DNA of 64,000 bases, from positions 248,001 to 312,000 of the forward strand of contig NZ_JALJRZ010000001.1 of assembly GCF_024519435.1 (NCBI RefSeq). Direction: 5' to 3'. Below the pieces are notes generated by a model. The model did no database searches and had not been told where the DNA came from. It was given only the letters and a program-made list of their open reading frames with translations. How positions within the stretch are numbered: the stretch's first letter is position 1; each line of letters begins with the position of its first letter. Below, one piece after another: positions 62,801 to 64,000 of the stretch. Source of the DNA: Terrabacter sp. Ter38. Lineage in GTDB: Bacteria; Actinomycetota; Actinomycetes; Actinomycetales; Dermatophilaceae. The translations under genes were made by a program, and so were the position numbers.

Positions 62801-63666
62801 ACACTGACGCGAAGATGGCCGAGGCGATCCTCACCTTCTCCGGCACGACGAACGGCCACCTCGCCGTGCAGGGCTTCCGCACCCTCGAGGAGCGGGTCGG
62901 CAAGAAGCTCGCCGACCTCGCCGAGGGCTCCGAGGAGAAGCACGTCACCTTTGCCGACACGCAGAGCGCGCCGGTCGCCGTCATCACCTCGCCCGAGTGG
63001 TCGGGATCCGAGACCGGCGGGCGACGCTACGCGCCCTTCACCGTCAACATCGAGCGGCTCAAGCCCTTCCACACCCTCACCGGTCGCATGCACTTCTACC
63101 TCGACCACGACTGGATGCAGGACCTCGGCGAGGCCTTGCCCATCTACCGGCCACCCCTCGACATGCACCGCCTCTTCGGCGAGCCCAAGCTCGGGCCCGA
63201 CGGCTCGAAGCAGGTGACCGTCCGCTACCTGACGCCGCACTCGAAGTGGTCGATCCACTCGGAGTACCAGGACAACCTGCTCATGCTGTCGCTCTCGCGT
63301 GGCGGCCCGACGGTGTGGATGAGCCCGCAGGACGCCGCCTCGATCGAGGTCAAGGACAACGAGTGGGTGGAGTGCCTCAACACCAACGGGGTGCTCGTCG
63401 GCCGGGCGATCGTCAGCCCCCGGATGCCCGAGGGCGTCGTCTACGTCCACCACGCCCAGGAGCGCACCATCGACGTGCCGAAGTCGGAGGCTACCGGTCG
63501 CCGCGGCGGCATCCACAACTCGGTGACGCGGCTGCTCGTCAAGCCGACCCACCTCATCGGCGGCTACGCCCAGCTGTCCTACACGTTCAACTACCTCGGG
63601 CCGACGGGCAACCAACGCGACATGGTCTCGACGGTGCGCAGGCGCTCGCAGGAGGTGACGTACTGA
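59881..63666 (+). CDS. narG: Respiratory nitrate reductase alpha subunit
   Basis: 1261 residues. This is the molybdenum subunit that reduces nitrate to nitrite on the inner face of the membrane. The FS0 iron-sulfur ligands are His74, Cys78, Cys82 and Cys117, all 25 positions after those of E. coli NarG (His49, Cys53, Cys57, Cys92). The molybdenum-binding Asp lies in FYDWYADLP. Length agrees with the family. The N-terminus has no Tat double Arg, as usual for the cytoplasmic form. GTG start at 59881; its stop overlaps the narH start by one base. Confidence 0.95.
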   Translation: MAERSSTKSAGQARTAGAPGLDGSATAALLKAGRFFTRWDESADGRAVFREGGRAGDVFYRDRWSHDKVVRSTHGVNCTGSCSWKVYVKDGIITWETQQTDYPSVGPDRPEYEPRGCPRGAAFSWYTYSPTRVRYPYVRGVLLEMYREAKARLGDPVDAWHEITTDPEKRRRYQSARGKGGLLRASWGEAVEIAAAAHVHTIKEYGPDRVAGFSPIPAMSMVSHCVGTRFIQLIGGVMTSFYDWYADLPVASPQVFGDQTDVPESGDWWDATYLMMWGSNVPVTRTPDAHWMAEVRYRGTKVVTISPDYADNTKFADEWMPAQAGTDAALAMAMGHVLLKEFFIDREVSFFTDYVRTYSDLPFLIRLDPPEEGYAAPSGEGATAPLVPGKFLTAADIADEGTTVPDEDAWKTVLLDDSTGQPVVPNGSMGFRYADSGKGRWNLDLDGVSPALTMAGEAAEPVEVLLPAFVEPDGTGSVLRRGVPARRVGGHLVTTVYDLMLAHYGVERAGLPGSWPTGYDDVTAPYTPAWQAEITGVPAEQCIRIAREFATNSEQSQGRSMIIMGAGICQWFHGDATYRAILSLLVLTGCMGRNGGGWAHYVGQEKCRPITGWISLANALDWGRPPRTMTGTSYWYMHTDQWRNDGYSADSLNSPLAKGHLAGKHTADTIAQSARMGWMPFYPQFGTNPLQVAEDAQAAVDAGTAPSPAAYVAGALHDGTLTSAIEDVDAPENWPRTLVLWRSNLMGSSAKGNEYFLRNLLGTHHNVLGSENPLAPRPSEVKWHEEAPEGKLDLLLSADFRMTSTTLLSDIVLPAATWYEKHDLSSTDMHPFVHAFTPAIDPPWEAKSDFELFHLLAEKLSDLARNHLGVRKDLVSVPLMHDTPGETAQPGGRAVDWRATGHPGVPGRTMPVFQLVERDYTAISEKLATVGPLAESLGFTVKNVTYRVDEEVARLAAKNGVMLGGAGDGRPAIDTDAKMAEAILTFSGTTNGHLAVQGFRTLEERVGKKLADLAEGSEEKHVTFADTQSAPVAVITSPEWSGSETGGRRYAPFTVNIERLKPFHTLTGRMHFYLDHDWMQDLGEALPIYRPPLDMHRLFGEPKLGPDGSKQVTVRYLTPHSKWSIHSEYQDNLLMLSLSRGGPTVWMSPQDAASIEVKDNEWVECLNTNGVLVGRAIVSPRMPEGVVYVHHAQERTIDVPKSEATGRRGGIHNSVTRLLVKPTHLIGGYAQLSYTFNYLGPTGNQRDMVSTVRRRSQEVTY

Positions 63667-64000
63667 TGCGTGTCATGGCTCAGATGGGCATGGTGATGAA
63701 CCTCGACAAGTGCATCGGGTGCCACACGTGCTCGGTCACGTGCAAGCAGGCCTGGACCAACCGCGCCGGCACGGAGTACGTCTGGTTCAACAACGTGGAG
63801 ACGCGGCCGGGACAAGGGTATCCGCGCCGCTACGAGGACCAAGAGACGTGGAAGGGCGGCTGGACGCTCACCCACCGCGGCAGCCTCAAGCTCAAGGGCG
63901 GAGGTCGGGTGCAGAAGCTGCTCGGCATCTTCGCGAGCCCCGTGCAGCCCAAGCTCGCCGACTACTACGAGCCGTGGACCTACGACTACCAGACCCTCAT
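63666..64000 (+). CDS. narH: Respiratory nitrate reductase beta subunit (partial, runs off right edge)
   Basis: The first 111 residues of the iron-sulfur electron-transfer subunit. The first cluster motif is visible: Cys16, Cys19, Cys22 and Cys26 in KCIGCHTCSVTCK, followed by AWTNRAGTEYVWFNNVETRPG. It begins at ATG 63666, overlapping the narG stop by one base (TGATG), so the two are translated together. The remaining clusters and the expected narJ and narI lie outside the window. Confidence 0.93.
   Translation, partial: MRVMAQMGMVMNLDKCIGCHTCSVTCKQAWTNRAGTEYVWFNNVETRPGQGYPRRYEDQETWKGGWTLTHRGSLKLKGGGRVQKLLGIFASPVQPKLADYYEPWTYDYQTL

Noticed and set aside
1-64000. CRISPR arrays, insertion sequences, phage or integrase genes
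   Set aside because: No regularly spaced repeats, transposase motifs or integrase genes were seen. The small tandem repeats at 8453 and 27582 lie inside coding regions.

Overview
The window is about 70% GC. Its coding regions use mostly GC-ending codons, and GTG starts, leaderless-looking promoters and 1-4 bp gene overlaps are common. A SAM-IV riboswitch, enzymes of the mycothiol-associated DinB and maleylpyruvate isomerase families, a DesA3-type desaturase with its reductase, an actinobacterial Ser/Thr kinase and an ANTAR protein all point to an actinobacterium. A member of the Micrococcales near Intrasporangiaceae is my best guess (inference). I saw no tRNA, rRNA, CRISPR array or insertion sequence.

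Layout. 0-10.5 kb: a split b6-type cytochrome b with a 57-residue partner, an ABC exporter with a beta-lactamase-fold hydrolase, an aldo/keto reductase controlled by a MerR regulator through two near-identical operators, a FUSC protein, a BrkB protein and a Ser/Thr kinase. 10.5-18 kb: mostly single small enzymes (PCD-VOC fusion, DinB, GNAT, RibD-like reductase, VWA protein, peptidase S51) mixed with decayed genes. 18-19 kb: a SAM-IV riboswitch, a leader peptide and cysteine dioxygenase in a row. 20-24.3 kb: a phytoene-dehydrogenase-like operon and small enzymes, closed by a strong terminator.

24.5-34 kb: four genes joined by 4-bp overlaps encode an asparagine synthase fused to a CofE-like gamma-glutamyl ligase domain, a PAP2 phosphatase, a Tat lipoprotein with a NodB-like fold and an altered motif 1, and an exported beta-propeller. 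A two-component system and a COG4705 membrane protein are divergent or adjacent. I infer an envelope-modifying system. 34-38 kb: fatty-acid desaturase, its flavin/2Fe-2S reductase and a divergent PucR-type regulator. 38-40 kb: serA and a GNAT gene broken by one stop codon.

40.6-43.8 kb: a compact stressosome operon with a new architecture. An ECF-like sigma factor, a zinc-finger anti-sigma motif and an RsbT-like ATPase are fused in one chain, followed by RsbR, RsbS and a free-standing RsbU N-terminal domain. This suggests a stressosome that acts directly on a tethered sigma factor, without a separate RsbU phosphatase, RsbV or RsbW. This is the strongest candidate for an undescribed system.

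44-57 kb: an accessory stretch with a secreted protein, a frameshifted VOC gene coupled to an HxlR regulator, a protein of four cold-shock domains, a DUF6056 membrane protein, an AraC relic and a secreted phospholipase C-like enzyme. 57.8-64 kb: a HTH regulator divergent from a DUF2249-hemerythrin-narG-narH operon for nitrate respiration; narH runs off the right edge.

Across the window the octamer CGGCATAC/GTATGCCG occurs at least 18 times where base composition predicts about 2, which suggests a genome-wide sequence motif.
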